This document shows positions 6,858 to 13,502 of a stretch of 13,502 nt of DNA, one piece after another. The translations under genes and the position numbers were made by a program. Numbering within the stretch: position 1 is the first letter of the stretch; the number at the start of each line of letters is the position of its first letter. Under the pieces are notes generated by a model. It was given only the letters and a program-made list of their open reading frames with translations, searched no databases and had not been told where the DNA came from. Origin of the DNA: Chloromonas sp. AAM2 (taxonomy: Eukaryota > Chlorophyta > Chlorophyceae > Chlamydomonadales > Chlamydomonadaceae); NCBI GenBank assembly GCA_004335635.1, contig QAXH01005958.1, forward strand, positions 27,061 to 40,562. The letters run 5' to 3'.

Positions 6858-8378
6858 ATGCCCAATCCCGAATCAAAAGCATTGCTCGTCATTTTAGATG
6901 GATTCGGGTTGGCAGAAGATCCGAGTGTTAGCGCAGTGGATAAAGCTAACACCCCATTCATAGATTCTCTTTTTCAACAAAATCCACATTCCAAACTTTC
7001 TGCCAGCGGTGAAAATGTTGGCCTACCAGATGGTCAATTCGGGAACTCCGAAGTTGGTCACCTTAATATTGGGGCTGGGCGAATTGTTTGGCAAGAACTA
7101 TCCCGAATCAACAAAGCAATTCAAGACAGATCATTTTTTGAGAATGAAGAGTTGCTAAAGGCCGTGGAAAAAGCAAAATCACGAAATAAGATTCATATCA
7201 TGGGCTTATTTTCTGATGGAGGCGTACACAGCCATAACGAACACCTGTATGCCCTCCTCGAACTGTGCAAAGAACACGGCATCAATAATGTAAATGTCCA
7301 TGCTTTCACTGATGGCAGAGACACCTCTCCCCAAGGAGGAGTTGATTACGCAAAGGAGTTTGAGTCTAAGGCGAAAGAAATTGGCGTAGGTACTTTAGCT
7401 TCTGTCGTAGGACGCTACTATGCTATGGACCGGGATAACAGATGGGAACGGATTGAAAAGGCATATAACCTCTTGGTTCATGGAACAGGTGAAAAATTTA
7501 ATTCTGCGAAAGAAGCATTCCAAGCGTCTTATCAAAATGATGTTACGGATGAATTTATCAAACCTATTTTGTTAGATGAATCGGAAGAATCAAGAATTCA
7601 AAAGGGAGACGTCGTAGTATTTTACAATATTCGGGGTGATAGAGCTCGCCAAATATCTAGGGCTTTGAATGAGCCAGGGTTCAACGAATTTGATGTTGAA
7701 GACTTGCAGCTTCACTACACGACATTTACAGCATATGATAAAACTTTTGACTTTGCTCATGTAGCATATCCCCCTCAGGATTTGAAGAATACGATGGGCG
7801 AATGGATTAGCAAGCACGACCTTAAACAATTCAGAATAGCGGAAACTGAAAAGTATCCGCACGTTACTTATTTCTTTAACGGTGGCGTTGAAACCCCTAA
7901 CAAAGGAGAAGAACGAATTGTTATTCCAAGCCCAAAAGTCGCCACTTATGACCTCCAGCCAGAGATGAGCGCCCAGGAAGTCGCTGATACACTTATTGAA
8001 CAATTAAGCAGCGAAAAATTTCATTTTGTGGTCCTAAACTTTGCAAATCCTGATATGGTTGGACACACAGGTGATATGGATGCTGCTATAAAGGCCGTTG
8101 AGACGGTTGACGTGCAACTAAAGCGCGTATTAGAAACGGCCAACAATCACGGTTATCGCACTCTGATAATTGCTGATCATGGTAACGCAGATCAAATGAT
8201 AAAAGAAGATGGTAGTCCACATACTGCACATACTACTTCTTTGGTTCCAGCCATTCTTGTTAATTATCCTGAAGAAATTACTCTTAAAGATGGTATCCTT
8301 GCTGATGTTTCTCCTACACTTCTGAAGCTTATTGGTCTGGAAAAGCCGGATGAAATGAAAGGTTCATCATTATTTTAA
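6858..8378 (+). CDS. gpmI: 2,3-bisphosphoglycerate-independent phosphoglycerate mutase
   Basis: A 506-residue cofactor-independent phosphoglycerate mutase interconverting 3- and 2-phosphoglycerate in glycolysis and gluconeogenesis. It belongs to the alkaline phosphatase superfamily and needs two metal ions, usually manganese. Visible features are the N-terminal metal site LVILDGFG with D14, and the nucleophile S64 within GNSEVGHLNIGAGR. The transferase domain has GGVHSH (121-126), TDGRDTSP (151-158) and GRYYAMDRD (185-193). The substrate region is AETEKYPHVTYFFNGG (328-343). The C-terminal phosphatase-domain metal ligands are DMVGHTGD (399-406), ADHGN (439-443) and HTAHT (455-459). Length and motif order are complete, so it should be active. 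It lies 10 nt after rpsT and probably shares its promoter. The start is a good choice because the metal-binding strand follows only about eight residues later. Coupling a glycolytic enzyme to S20 would tie both to growth rate; that is inference. Confidence 0.97.
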   Translation: MPNPESKALLVILDGFGLAEDPSVSAVDKANTPFIDSLFQQNPHSKLSASGENVGLPDGQFGNSEVGHLNIGAGRIVWQELSRINKAIQDRSFFENEELLKAVEKAKSRNKIHIMGLFSDGGVHSHNEHLYALLELCKEHGINNVNVHAFTDGRDTSPQGGVDYAKEFESKAKEIGVGTLASVVGRYYAMDRDNRWERIEKAYNLLVHGTGEKFNSAKEAFQASYQNDVTDEFIKPILLDESEESRIQKGDVVVFYNIRGDRARQISRALNEPGFNEFDVEDLQLHYTTFTAYDKTFDFAHVAYPPQDLKNTMGEWISKHDLKQFRIAETEKYPHVTYFFNGGVETPNKGEERIVIPSPKVATYDLQPEMSAQEVADTLIEQLSSEKFHFVVLNFANPDMVGHTGDMDAAIKAVETVDVQLKRVLETANNHGYRTLIIADHGNADQMIKEDGSPHTAHTTSLVPAILVNYPEEITLKDGILADVSPTLLKLIGLEKPDEMKGSSLF

Positions 8379-8419
8379 TTGATTCTGATCGCATTTAGTT
8401 TGCATTTACTTTTCCTCGC

Positions 8420-8437
8420 TACTACCTTCGAGTAGTA
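8420..8437. repeat. Small inverted repeat between gpmI and clpC
   Basis: TACTAC (8420-8425) and GTAGTA (8432-8437) form a 6-bp perfect stem with a 6-nt loop containing TTCG. No T-run follows within a few bases, so it is not a convincing terminator for gpmI. It could be a weak RNA hairpin or chance. Confidence 0.3.
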
Positions 8438-8452
8438 ATGAACTAAAGCTGA

Positions 8453-8480
8453 GTTTTACACGTTTTTTTAGCTGTAAAAC
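8453..8480. repeat. 8-bp inverted repeat upstream of clpC
   Basis: GTTTTACA (8453-8460) and TGTAAAAC (8473-8480) are perfect inverted copies separated by 12 nt that contain seven T residues. The centre-to-centre distance is 20 nt, about two helical turns, so a dimeric repressor could bind it. It lies 44 nt before the clpC start. A role in clpC control, or as a poor gpmI terminator, is speculative. It matches neither CIRCE (HrcA) nor the CtsR operator. Confidence 0.35.
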
Positions 8481-8482
8481 AA

Positions 8483-8496
8483 AATAAAATTTTATT
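8483..8496. repeat. 14-bp perfect palindrome upstream of clpC
   Basis: AATAAAATTTTATT reads the same on both strands. It sits 27 nt before the clpC ATG and two bases after the inverted repeat at 8453-8480. Being entirely A/T it may be chance, but it falls where a promoter or operator is expected. Confidence 0.25.
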
Positions 8497-8523
8497 AAGA
8501 AAAAGCATTAAAGGAACTCGTCA

Positions 8524-11103
8524 ATGGAGGGAAATTTTTCAAGCAAAGTTCGAGATGTAATTCAATTTAGTCGGGAGGAAGCTCTGCGTCTAGGACATGA
8601 TTACATTGGAACGGAGCATTTAATCTTAGGTATAGTCCGCTTGGGAGATGGTGTTGCAGTTCGTATACTCAAAAACTTAGATTGCGATCTTTTCAAGCTC
8701 AAGAAAACAATTGAAGATACTGTCAGAGGTACTGGTGGTTCGGTTCAGGTAGGAAACATTCCACTTACAAAACAAGCCGAAAAAGTTTTACGAATTACAT
8801 ATCTCGAGGCAAAACTATACAAAAGCGATACCATCGGAACAGAGCATCTATTATTATCGCTGCTCAGAGATGATGAGAATATTGCTGCGCAGATTTTGCA
8901 ACAGTTTAGTATCTCCTATGATGCAGTTCGAGAAGAACTCGATCTCATCATTTCAGGAAAATCACGGGAAGAGCAAAATGACTCCTCTTCCATGACCGCA
9001 AGTGCTTCTACATCAAAAGGATCATCCTCTGGTTCTGGAAGCTCAAGAGAAAAGAAAATGGAAAAATCAAAAACACCTGTTCTTGACAATTTTGGTCGAG
9101 ATTTAACAGAAATGGCGGAAGAAGGCCGCCTCGACCCCATCATTGGTCGTGAAAAAGAAATTGAACGAGTGGCGCAGGTATTGAGCCGCCGAAAGAAAAA
9201 CAATCCGGTTTTAATTGGCGAACCAGGAGTTGGTAAAACAGCCATTGCAGAAGGATTAGCAACAAGGATAGTAGAACGGAAAGTTTCTCGCGTCCTATAT
9301 GACAAACGTGTCATTGCCTTAGATTTGGCAGCATTAGTGGCAGGCACCAAGTATCGCGGTCAGTTTGAAGAACGCATGAAGGCGGTGATGACAGAATTAG
9401 AAAAAACAGAAGACGTCATTCTGTTTATTGATGAGCTCCACACTATTGTGGGTGCTGGTGGTGCAAGCGGTTCACTTGATGCATCCAATATGTTGAAACC
9501 TGCACTCGCAAGAGGTGATGTTCAAGCAATTGGAGCTACAACACTTAATGAGTATCGACAGTTTATCGAAAAAGATGGTGCGCTTGAGCGAAGGTTCCAA
9601 AAAATTATGGTGGATCCTACGACTCCTGAAGAAACCACTGAGATTCTCAATCAGATCAAATCGAAGTATGAAAAACATCACAGTGTTCGATTTACCGGTG
9701 ACGCCATAGAAGCTTGCGTCAAGCTCACCGATCGTTACGTAACCGACCATTTTTTACCTGATAAAGCAATTGACGCTTTAGATGAAGCTGGTGCTCGTGT
9801 ACACTTATCAAATATCACGGTTCCTCAAAACATTATTGATCTTGAGGAAGAGATCGAAACCACCAGTGAAGAAAAAAATTCAATGGTGAAGAAGCAGCGA
9901 TTTGAAGAAGCCGCACGACTTCGGGATAAGGAAAAACGCCTGATCGAAGAACTTGAAATGGCTCAACGTGAATGGGAAAAAGAGTCTGAGAACATCATAT
10001 ATGATGTAAATGAAGAAGATGTAGCATCCGTGATAGCTATGATGAGTGGCGTTCCTGTAAATAAGATCACTCAAAAAGAAGGACAAAAACTCCTCAAAAT
10101 GAAAGAGAGTTTATCCGGAAAAGTGATTGGACAGGAAGAAGCCATTGTAAAACTTACCAAAGCTATTCAGAGAACACGAGCCGGACTTAAAGATCCATCA
10201 CGTCCTATTGGGTCGTTTATTTTTCTTGGTCCTACCGGTGTTGGTAAAACTGAGATGGCTAAAGTTCTTTCGAAATATTTATTTGATAAAGAAGACACAC
10301 TCATTCGTATTGACATGAGTGAGTATATGGAGAAGTTCTCTGTATCCCGCTTAGTAGGAGCGCCTCCGGGTTATGTAGGCTACGAAGAAGGCGGAGTACT
10401 AACAGAAAAAGTACGACGCAAGCCTTACAGTGTAGTTCTTCTTGATGAAATTGAAAAAGCTCATCCTGATGTATTCAATATATTACTTCAGGTACTTGAC
10501 GATGGAATCCTGACGGATAGCCTTGGACGTCGTGTTGATTTCAGAAATACCATCATCATCATGACCTCCAATATCGGTGCTCGCGACATTCGCAATATGG
10601 GTAAAGGTATTGGATTTGATACCGATGACTCTGCGTTTGATTATGCGAAGATGAAATCAACGATTCAGGATGCCTTGAAAAAGGTATTTAATCCCGAATT
10701 CCTAAATCGTATTGACGACGTAATCACATTTCGTCCGCTTGAAAAAGAAGATATCTTCAAGATTATTGACATCATGAATGAAGATCTGTTCAAGCGAATC
10801 AATGAACTTGGATATAAAATAGATGTAACCAAGGCGGCTAAAGAATTCATTACAGACAAAGGCTTCGATCAAAAATATGGCGCACGACCGCTTAAGCGTG
10901 CCATTCAAAAATATATCGAAGATCCATTGGCTGAAGAATTACTTGAAAATGAACATCACGAAGGATCTGTTATCAAAATCAAGATGAATAAATCTCGTGA
11001 TGGCTTAGCTTTTGACTGGGAAGAAGCAGAACCAAAAACAGAAGATAAAGCAAGTAGTAATAGCGAGGAAGATGCCTCAGAGGAAAAACCTAAAGAGGCA
11101 TAA
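8524..11103 (+). CDS. clpC: ATP-dependent Clp protease ATP-binding subunit ClpC
   Basis: An 859-residue class I Clp/HSP100 unfoldase. As a hexamer it unfolds substrates with ATP and feeds them to ClpP, or refolds them with adaptors. Two Clp_N repeats (about 5-70 and 80-145) are followed by a Ser/Gly-rich linker (~150-180). AAA module 1 has Walker A GEPGVGKT (232-239) and Walker B VILFIDE (298-304). A coiled-coil middle region at ~440-485 contains the UVR-type motif ([16 protein letters not shown]), which marks ClpC rather than ClpB or ClpA. AAA module 2 has Walker A GPTGVGKT (569-576) and Walker B VVLLDE (637-642), and the arginine at LNRID (729) is a likely arginine finger. GIGF (695-698) fits the ClpP-docking loop, and GARPLKR (786-792) is sensor 2. 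The C-terminal ~25 residues are acidic and variable. No clpP or mcsB lies nearby. It stands alone between its spacer and a terminator. The start fits, with Clp_N beginning a few residues later. Confidence 0.96.
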   Translation: MEGNFSSKVRDVIQFSREEALRLGHDYIGTEHLILGIVRLGDGVAVRILKNLDCDLFKLKKTIEDTVRGTGGSVQVGNIPLTKQAEKVLRITYLEAKLYKSDTIGTEHLLLSLLRDDENIAAQILQQFSISYDAVREELDLIISGKSREEQNDSSSMTASASTSKGSSSGSGSSREKKMEKSKTPVLDNFGRDLTEMAEEGRLDPIIGREKEIERVAQVLSRRKKNNPVLIGEPGVGKTAIAEGLATRIVERKVSRVLYDKRVIALDLAALVAGTKYRGQFEERMKAVMTELEKTEDVILFIDELHTIVGAGGASGSLDASNMLKPALARGDVQAIGATTLNEYRQFIEKDGALERRFQKIMVDPTTPEETTEILNQIKSKYEKHHSVRFTGDAIEACVKLTDRYVTDHFLPDKAIDALDEAGARVHLSNITVPQNIIDLEEEIETTSEEKNSMVKKQRFEEAARLRDKEKRLIEELEMAQREWEKESENIIYDVNEEDVASVIAMMSGVPVNKITQKEGQKLLKMKESLSGKVIGQEEAIVKLTKAIQRTRAGLKDPSRPIGSFIFLGPTGVGKTEMAKVLSKYLFDKEDTLIRIDMSEYMEKFSVSRLVGAPPGYVGYEEGGVLTEKVRRKPYSVVLLDEIEKAHPDVFNILLQVLDDGILTDSLGRRVDFRNTIIIMTSNIGARDIRNMGKGIGFDTDDSAFDYAKMKSTIQDALKKVFNPEFLNRIDDVITFRPLEKEDIFKIIDIMNEDLFKRINELGYKIDVTKAAKEFITDKGFDQKYGARPLKRAIQKYIEDPLAEELLENEHHEGSVIKIKMNKSRDGLAFDWEEAEPKTEDKASSNSEEDASEEKPKEA

Positions 11104-11126
11104 ACGCTTACATTTTTTAATGCCTT

Positions 11127-11158
11127 AAACCCTGTGCTTCAATGCATAGGGTTTTTTT
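11127..11158 (+). terminator. Intrinsic terminator of clpC
   Basis: AAACCCT (11127-11133) pairs with AGGGTTT (11148-11154). The stem can extend through a G-U pair and TGC/GCA to a 6-nt loop, and it runs into seven T residues (11152-11158). It starts 24 nt after the clpC stop. It lies in the 77-bp gap between the convergent genes and has no T-run in the leftward direction, so it mainly serves clpC. Confidence 0.85.
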
Positions 11159-11180
11159 ATGTAATAGGTTGCTTGTGTAT

Positions 11181-12257
11181 TTAAAAGCGTACCGACACAC
11201 TTAAGATTTTACTAAATCCTGTAAATATATAGCCATTCTCTTTGGTTCGGGTCATCTTAATAGGAAGTAATTCGGTGACTCCAATTTTTTCCGAGTAGTC
11301 CTGCCGCTCAATCGATCTTTTCGTCAAATTAATCGCATGAAATTCGATATCTGACAATTCTGTTCCGATTTTCTCGGCAGTCATCGCAATAATATTATCA
11401 TCTTCGGGTACATAATTTGCATACTGCAACATATTCTTAAAACTCGTACTACCTTCCCGTTCACCCTCAAGAATAGAATACACGCCCACACGCCCATTTG
11501 ACCGAATTGTTATATACTCACCATTATTGGTGAATTTTACTTCTGCAACGGGCTGATTGAAAGAGAATGTACCTAATTGCTTTCCAAACCGGTCTGTAAT
11601 GTAAACCTGATCATCTGTACCTGAAGAGGCACTTACAATGGCTATGTATTGTCCATTTTGAGATACAAACACTTCTTTGATAAAACGATCACTGTTATAG
11701 TAAATATTGGTAGTCTGCCCGCCCGACCTGACAACACTTGCTCTTGACCCTTCTACTCCATCTCTTATGATTTTTGGATTGTATAAAACTACCGTTTTAA
11801 ACATTGGGTCTGCGGCAAGTTCGGAAACCGATTCACCTTCCGGACTTTGAGAGCTATTCGAAATTGAATATTCTACCGTTCCATCTGTACTTAGAAATAA
11901 AAAATTCGCAATGTTTTCCCTGATGATAAGCTCACCATTCGGTTTTATGTAGATACGTGATGAACCATCGTTAGAATCAAAATTATATGTTTTATTCCTC
12001 ATCACTTCCCCGGAACCACTCATAAAGGTTATGGTATTTGGATCTTTCACGGCTGACAACGCTGACACACTGCTTAAAGTAGCGTTATTTGGATTTGACA
12101 AGTTCCGGTCTGATAAGTCCACTCTGTGCCCTGCCACCATAAATTGGTCATTTGAGAATGACTGCGTATTGGATGTTTCTGTAATGGTAATAGACTGTGC
12201 ATCTATTTTTCCATTTATAAAAAGTAAAAAGCAAAAAACTATAGTTAGTAACCGCAT
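11181..12257 (-). CDS. Secreted protein of unknown function, possibly beta-propeller-like
   Basis: I do not recognise this 358-residue protein. A signal peptide is clear: MR, a hydrophobic stretch at residues 3-14, and a plausible cleavage after A20 (KIDA/QS). There is no lipobox cysteine near the cleavage site, so it should be soluble in the periplasm or exported. The mature part has no further membrane segment and is rich in Ser, Asn, Thr and Gly. It looks all-beta: short strands alternate with turns such as STDGTVEYS (~123-131), SQNGQYIAIVS (~199-209), DDQVYITDRFGKQ (~215-227) and TNNGEYITIRSNGRVGVYS (~243-261). This pattern resembles WD40/TolB-like propeller blades, but fewer than seven are obvious and the fold is unproven. 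No catalytic motif is visible. The C-terminus (SVSVRF) is not a recognisable type IX sorting domain. It converges on clpC and diverges from the glycosyltransferase, so it appears monocistronic. Confidence 0.85.
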   Translation of the reverse strand: MRLLTIVFCFLLFINGKIDAQSITITETSNTQSFSNDQFMVAGHRVDLSDRNLSNPNNATLSSVSALSAVKDPNTITFMSGSGEVMRNKTYNFDSNDGSSRIYIKPNGELIIRENIANFLFLSTDGTVEYSISNSSQSPEGESVSELAADPMFKTVVLYNPKIIRDGVEGSRASVVRSGGQTTNIYYNSDRFIKEVFVSQNGQYIAIVSASSGTDDQVYITDRFGKQLGTFSFNQPVAEVKFTNNGEYITIRSNGRVGVYSILEGEREGSTSFKNMLQYANYVPEDDNIIAMTAEKIGTELSDIEFHAINLTKRSIERQDYSEKIGVTELLPIKMTRTKENGYIFTGFSKILSVSVRF

Positions 12258-12386
12258 GATTTAAAGTAGTATATGGTAGAAAAAATTTACTCTGCTAAGA
12301 AAGGGATATTTATGCAAAAATGATACAAAAGAGAATCTTTCTGTTTGTGATTACATCAACTATCTATTACCATCAAAGAAAAATCT

Positions 12387-13502
12387 GTGATATCTATTAT
12401 TAGCGTGTTCCCTCCATATAGAGGAGGAATATCAACATTTAGCGATTATTTATACAGACATTTGAAGGACATTACTGATGTAAAGGCGTTTAATTTTTCA
12501 CATCTTTACCCCCCTTTTCTATTTCCGGGAAAAACCCAGTTTGATCCCGCAAAGATAAATATACAATACGCTGACAGAATTCTTCACTCCTGGAACTTTT
12601 TTAAGTGGAAGTCTGCGGCTAAAAAAATCGCTCTCACAAAACCTGAACACATCCTTTTTTGTTATTGGCATCCTTTTTTTGCTCCGCTTTATTTACAGAT
12701 CATAAAAACTATACGGAAAACTAATAAATCTACATCAATAAGCCTGTTGGCCCATAATGTTCTGCCTCATGAGCATTTCCCCTTTGGTAAATCTCTATCA
12801 CGACAGTTATTCAATAAGGTTGACAAGGTCATCCTGCTTTCTCAAAAAAGTTTAGACGAATTTAAATCACTGGGGATAAAAACAAATGTCTCTGTTCTTT
12901 TTCATCCCGTTTATGAACAGGAAGCGCCAGAAAAATCTAAACAGGAGATTCGAGCAAAATATGGGTTTTCAGAGTCAGATTTTGTTCCTTTATTTTTTGG
13001 ATTAATACGGCCATACAAAGGTCTTGACCTATTTATTGAAGCGCTAAATGCTTTAGATTTTGAACGCTATAACCTTCATCCATTCATTGCAGGAGAATTT
13101 TACACTGATAAAAAAACGCTTATAAGCCAAATTAATACAAATGACCTGCATCAATACCATATCATAGACCGATTTGTTAGCGACGATGAAATGGCTGAAA
13201 TATTCTCACTCTCAGATGTATTAGTAATGCCTTATAAATCGGCTACACAAAGTGGAATATTGGCAAATGCCATAAATTTTGAACTCCCCTCAATTGTTAC
13301 TGATCTTAAAGGGCTAACGGAGCATGTAGTAGATCACAAAACAGCTCTGATAGTACCCCAAAACGATGTTAAAGCACTCTCAAAAGCAATACTTTCATTA
13401 GCTGACCAAAAAAATATAAAACCAATTAGGGAAGCACTTCCTGCCTTAAAGGACAAGCTAAGCTGGCATAACTTTTGTCAGAGTCTTCTATCGGAAATTA
13501 GG
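12387..13502 (+). CDS. GT-B fold (GT4-like) glycosyltransferase, 3' end beyond window
   Basis: An open frame of 372 codons without a stop continues off the right edge, so only the C-terminus is missing. It looks like a cytoplasmic GT-B glycosyltransferase of the GT4 (Glycos_transf_1) type, which transfers a sugar from a nucleotide donor, usually onto a growing polysaccharide or glycolipid. The N-terminus ISVFPPYRGGIST is the typical first strand plus glycine loop. LLAHNVLPHEH belongs to the acceptor domain. In the C-terminal domain, FFGLIRPYKGLDL (with R208 and K211) is the donor-phosphate binding motif. MPYKSATQSGILANA (~281-295) sits where many GT4 enzymes have the E-x7-E motif, but the glutamates are absent. 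The start must be GTG at 12387: the only in-frame upstream stop is at 12348, no ATG lies between, and the first in-frame Met is far downstream. Donor and acceptor are unknown. It is divergent from the secreted-protein gene, with a 129-bp gap. Confidence 0.85.
   Translation, partial: MISIISVFPPYRGGISTFSDYLYRHLKDITDVKAFNFSHLYPPFLFPGKTQFDPAKINIQYADRILHSWNFFKWKSAAKKIALTKPEHILFCYWHPFFAPLYLQIIKTIRKTNKSTSISLLAHNVLPHEHFPFGKSLSRQLFNKVDKVILLSQKSLDEFKSLGIKTNVSVLFHPVYEQEAPEKSKQEIRAKYGFSESDFVPLFFGLIRPYKGLDLFIEALNALDFERYNLHPFIAGEFYTDKKTLISQINTNDLHQYHIIDRFVSDDEMAEIFSLSDVLVMPYKSATQSGILANAINFELPSIVTDLKGLTEHVVDHKTALIVPQNDVKALSKAILSLADQKNIKPIREALPALKDKLSWHNFCQSLLSEIR

Noticed and set aside
7590..8003. 137-codon open frame on the minus strand within gpmI
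   Set aside because: It lies wholly antisense to a well-conserved gene, and its translation has no recognisable domain or plausible composition.
8453..8480. gpmI intrinsic terminator
   Set aside because: The T-run lies in the loop rather than after the stem, and the stem is A/T-rich, so it lacks terminator form.
8916..9350. 144-codon open frame on the minus strand within clpC
   Set aside because: It is antisense to the conserved AAA-1 module of ClpC. The Ser/Arg-rich translation is a by-product of the Ser-rich linker and AAA codons.
1..13502. CRISPR arrays, tRNA/rRNA genes, insertion sequences, prophage or defence genes
   Set aside because: No regularly spaced repeats, cloverleaf, transposase or phage-like protein was found in any gap or frame. 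All gaps are under about 150 bp.

Overview
The window is an ordinary stretch of chromosome, mostly housekeeping genes, from a moderately AT-rich bacterium that is probably in the Bacteroidota/Balneolota (FCB) neighbourhood. Three things suggest this: a periplasmic 14-repeat propeller sensor kinase with a Y_Y_Y domain; genes that mostly lack a clear Shine-Dalgarno sequence; and a promoter upstream of rpsT that matches the Bacteroidota-type consensus TTG-N20-TAnnTTTG. A ClpC-type (UVR-containing) Clp ATPase and a very acidic S1 protein would fit Balneolota/Rhodothermota, but the phylum call is an inference from memory of families, not from a search.

Layout. Bases 36-3555 (minus strand) hold a two-gene two-component operon: a large membrane sensor histidine kinase followed 10 nt later by its NarL/LuxR-type response regulator. 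Bases 3671-6466 (minus strand) hold cmk (cytidylate kinase) followed by rpsA (ribosomal protein S1), a widely conserved gene pair. The pair ends in a strong intrinsic terminator at 3609-3645, which separates it from the kinase operon. A divergent promoter region at 6467-6595 then leads to rightward rpsT (S20) and gpmI (phosphoglycerate mutase, 10 nt gap). After a 145-bp spacer with several small inverted repeats comes clpC, which ends in an intrinsic terminator. A secreted protein of unknown function (11181-12257, minus strand) converges on clpC. Finally a divergently transcribed GT-B/GT4-type glycosyltransferase begins with GTG at 12387 and runs off the right edge of the window.

How the genes work together. 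The central block serves translation (S1, S20), nucleotide supply (Cmk), glycolysis (GpmI) and protein quality control (ClpC). The left block senses an extracellular or periplasmic signal and controls transcription. The right edge may be the start of a polysaccharide or glycoconjugate locus, but only one gene of it is visible.

No tRNA, rRNA, CRISPR array, insertion sequence, prophage gene or defence system was seen. No gene-free stretch exceeds about 150 bp. I did not find a convincing undescribed system. The items most worth a second look are the unknown secreted protein, the acidic extension of S1, a possible rpsA leader hairpin and the palindromes upstream of clpC.
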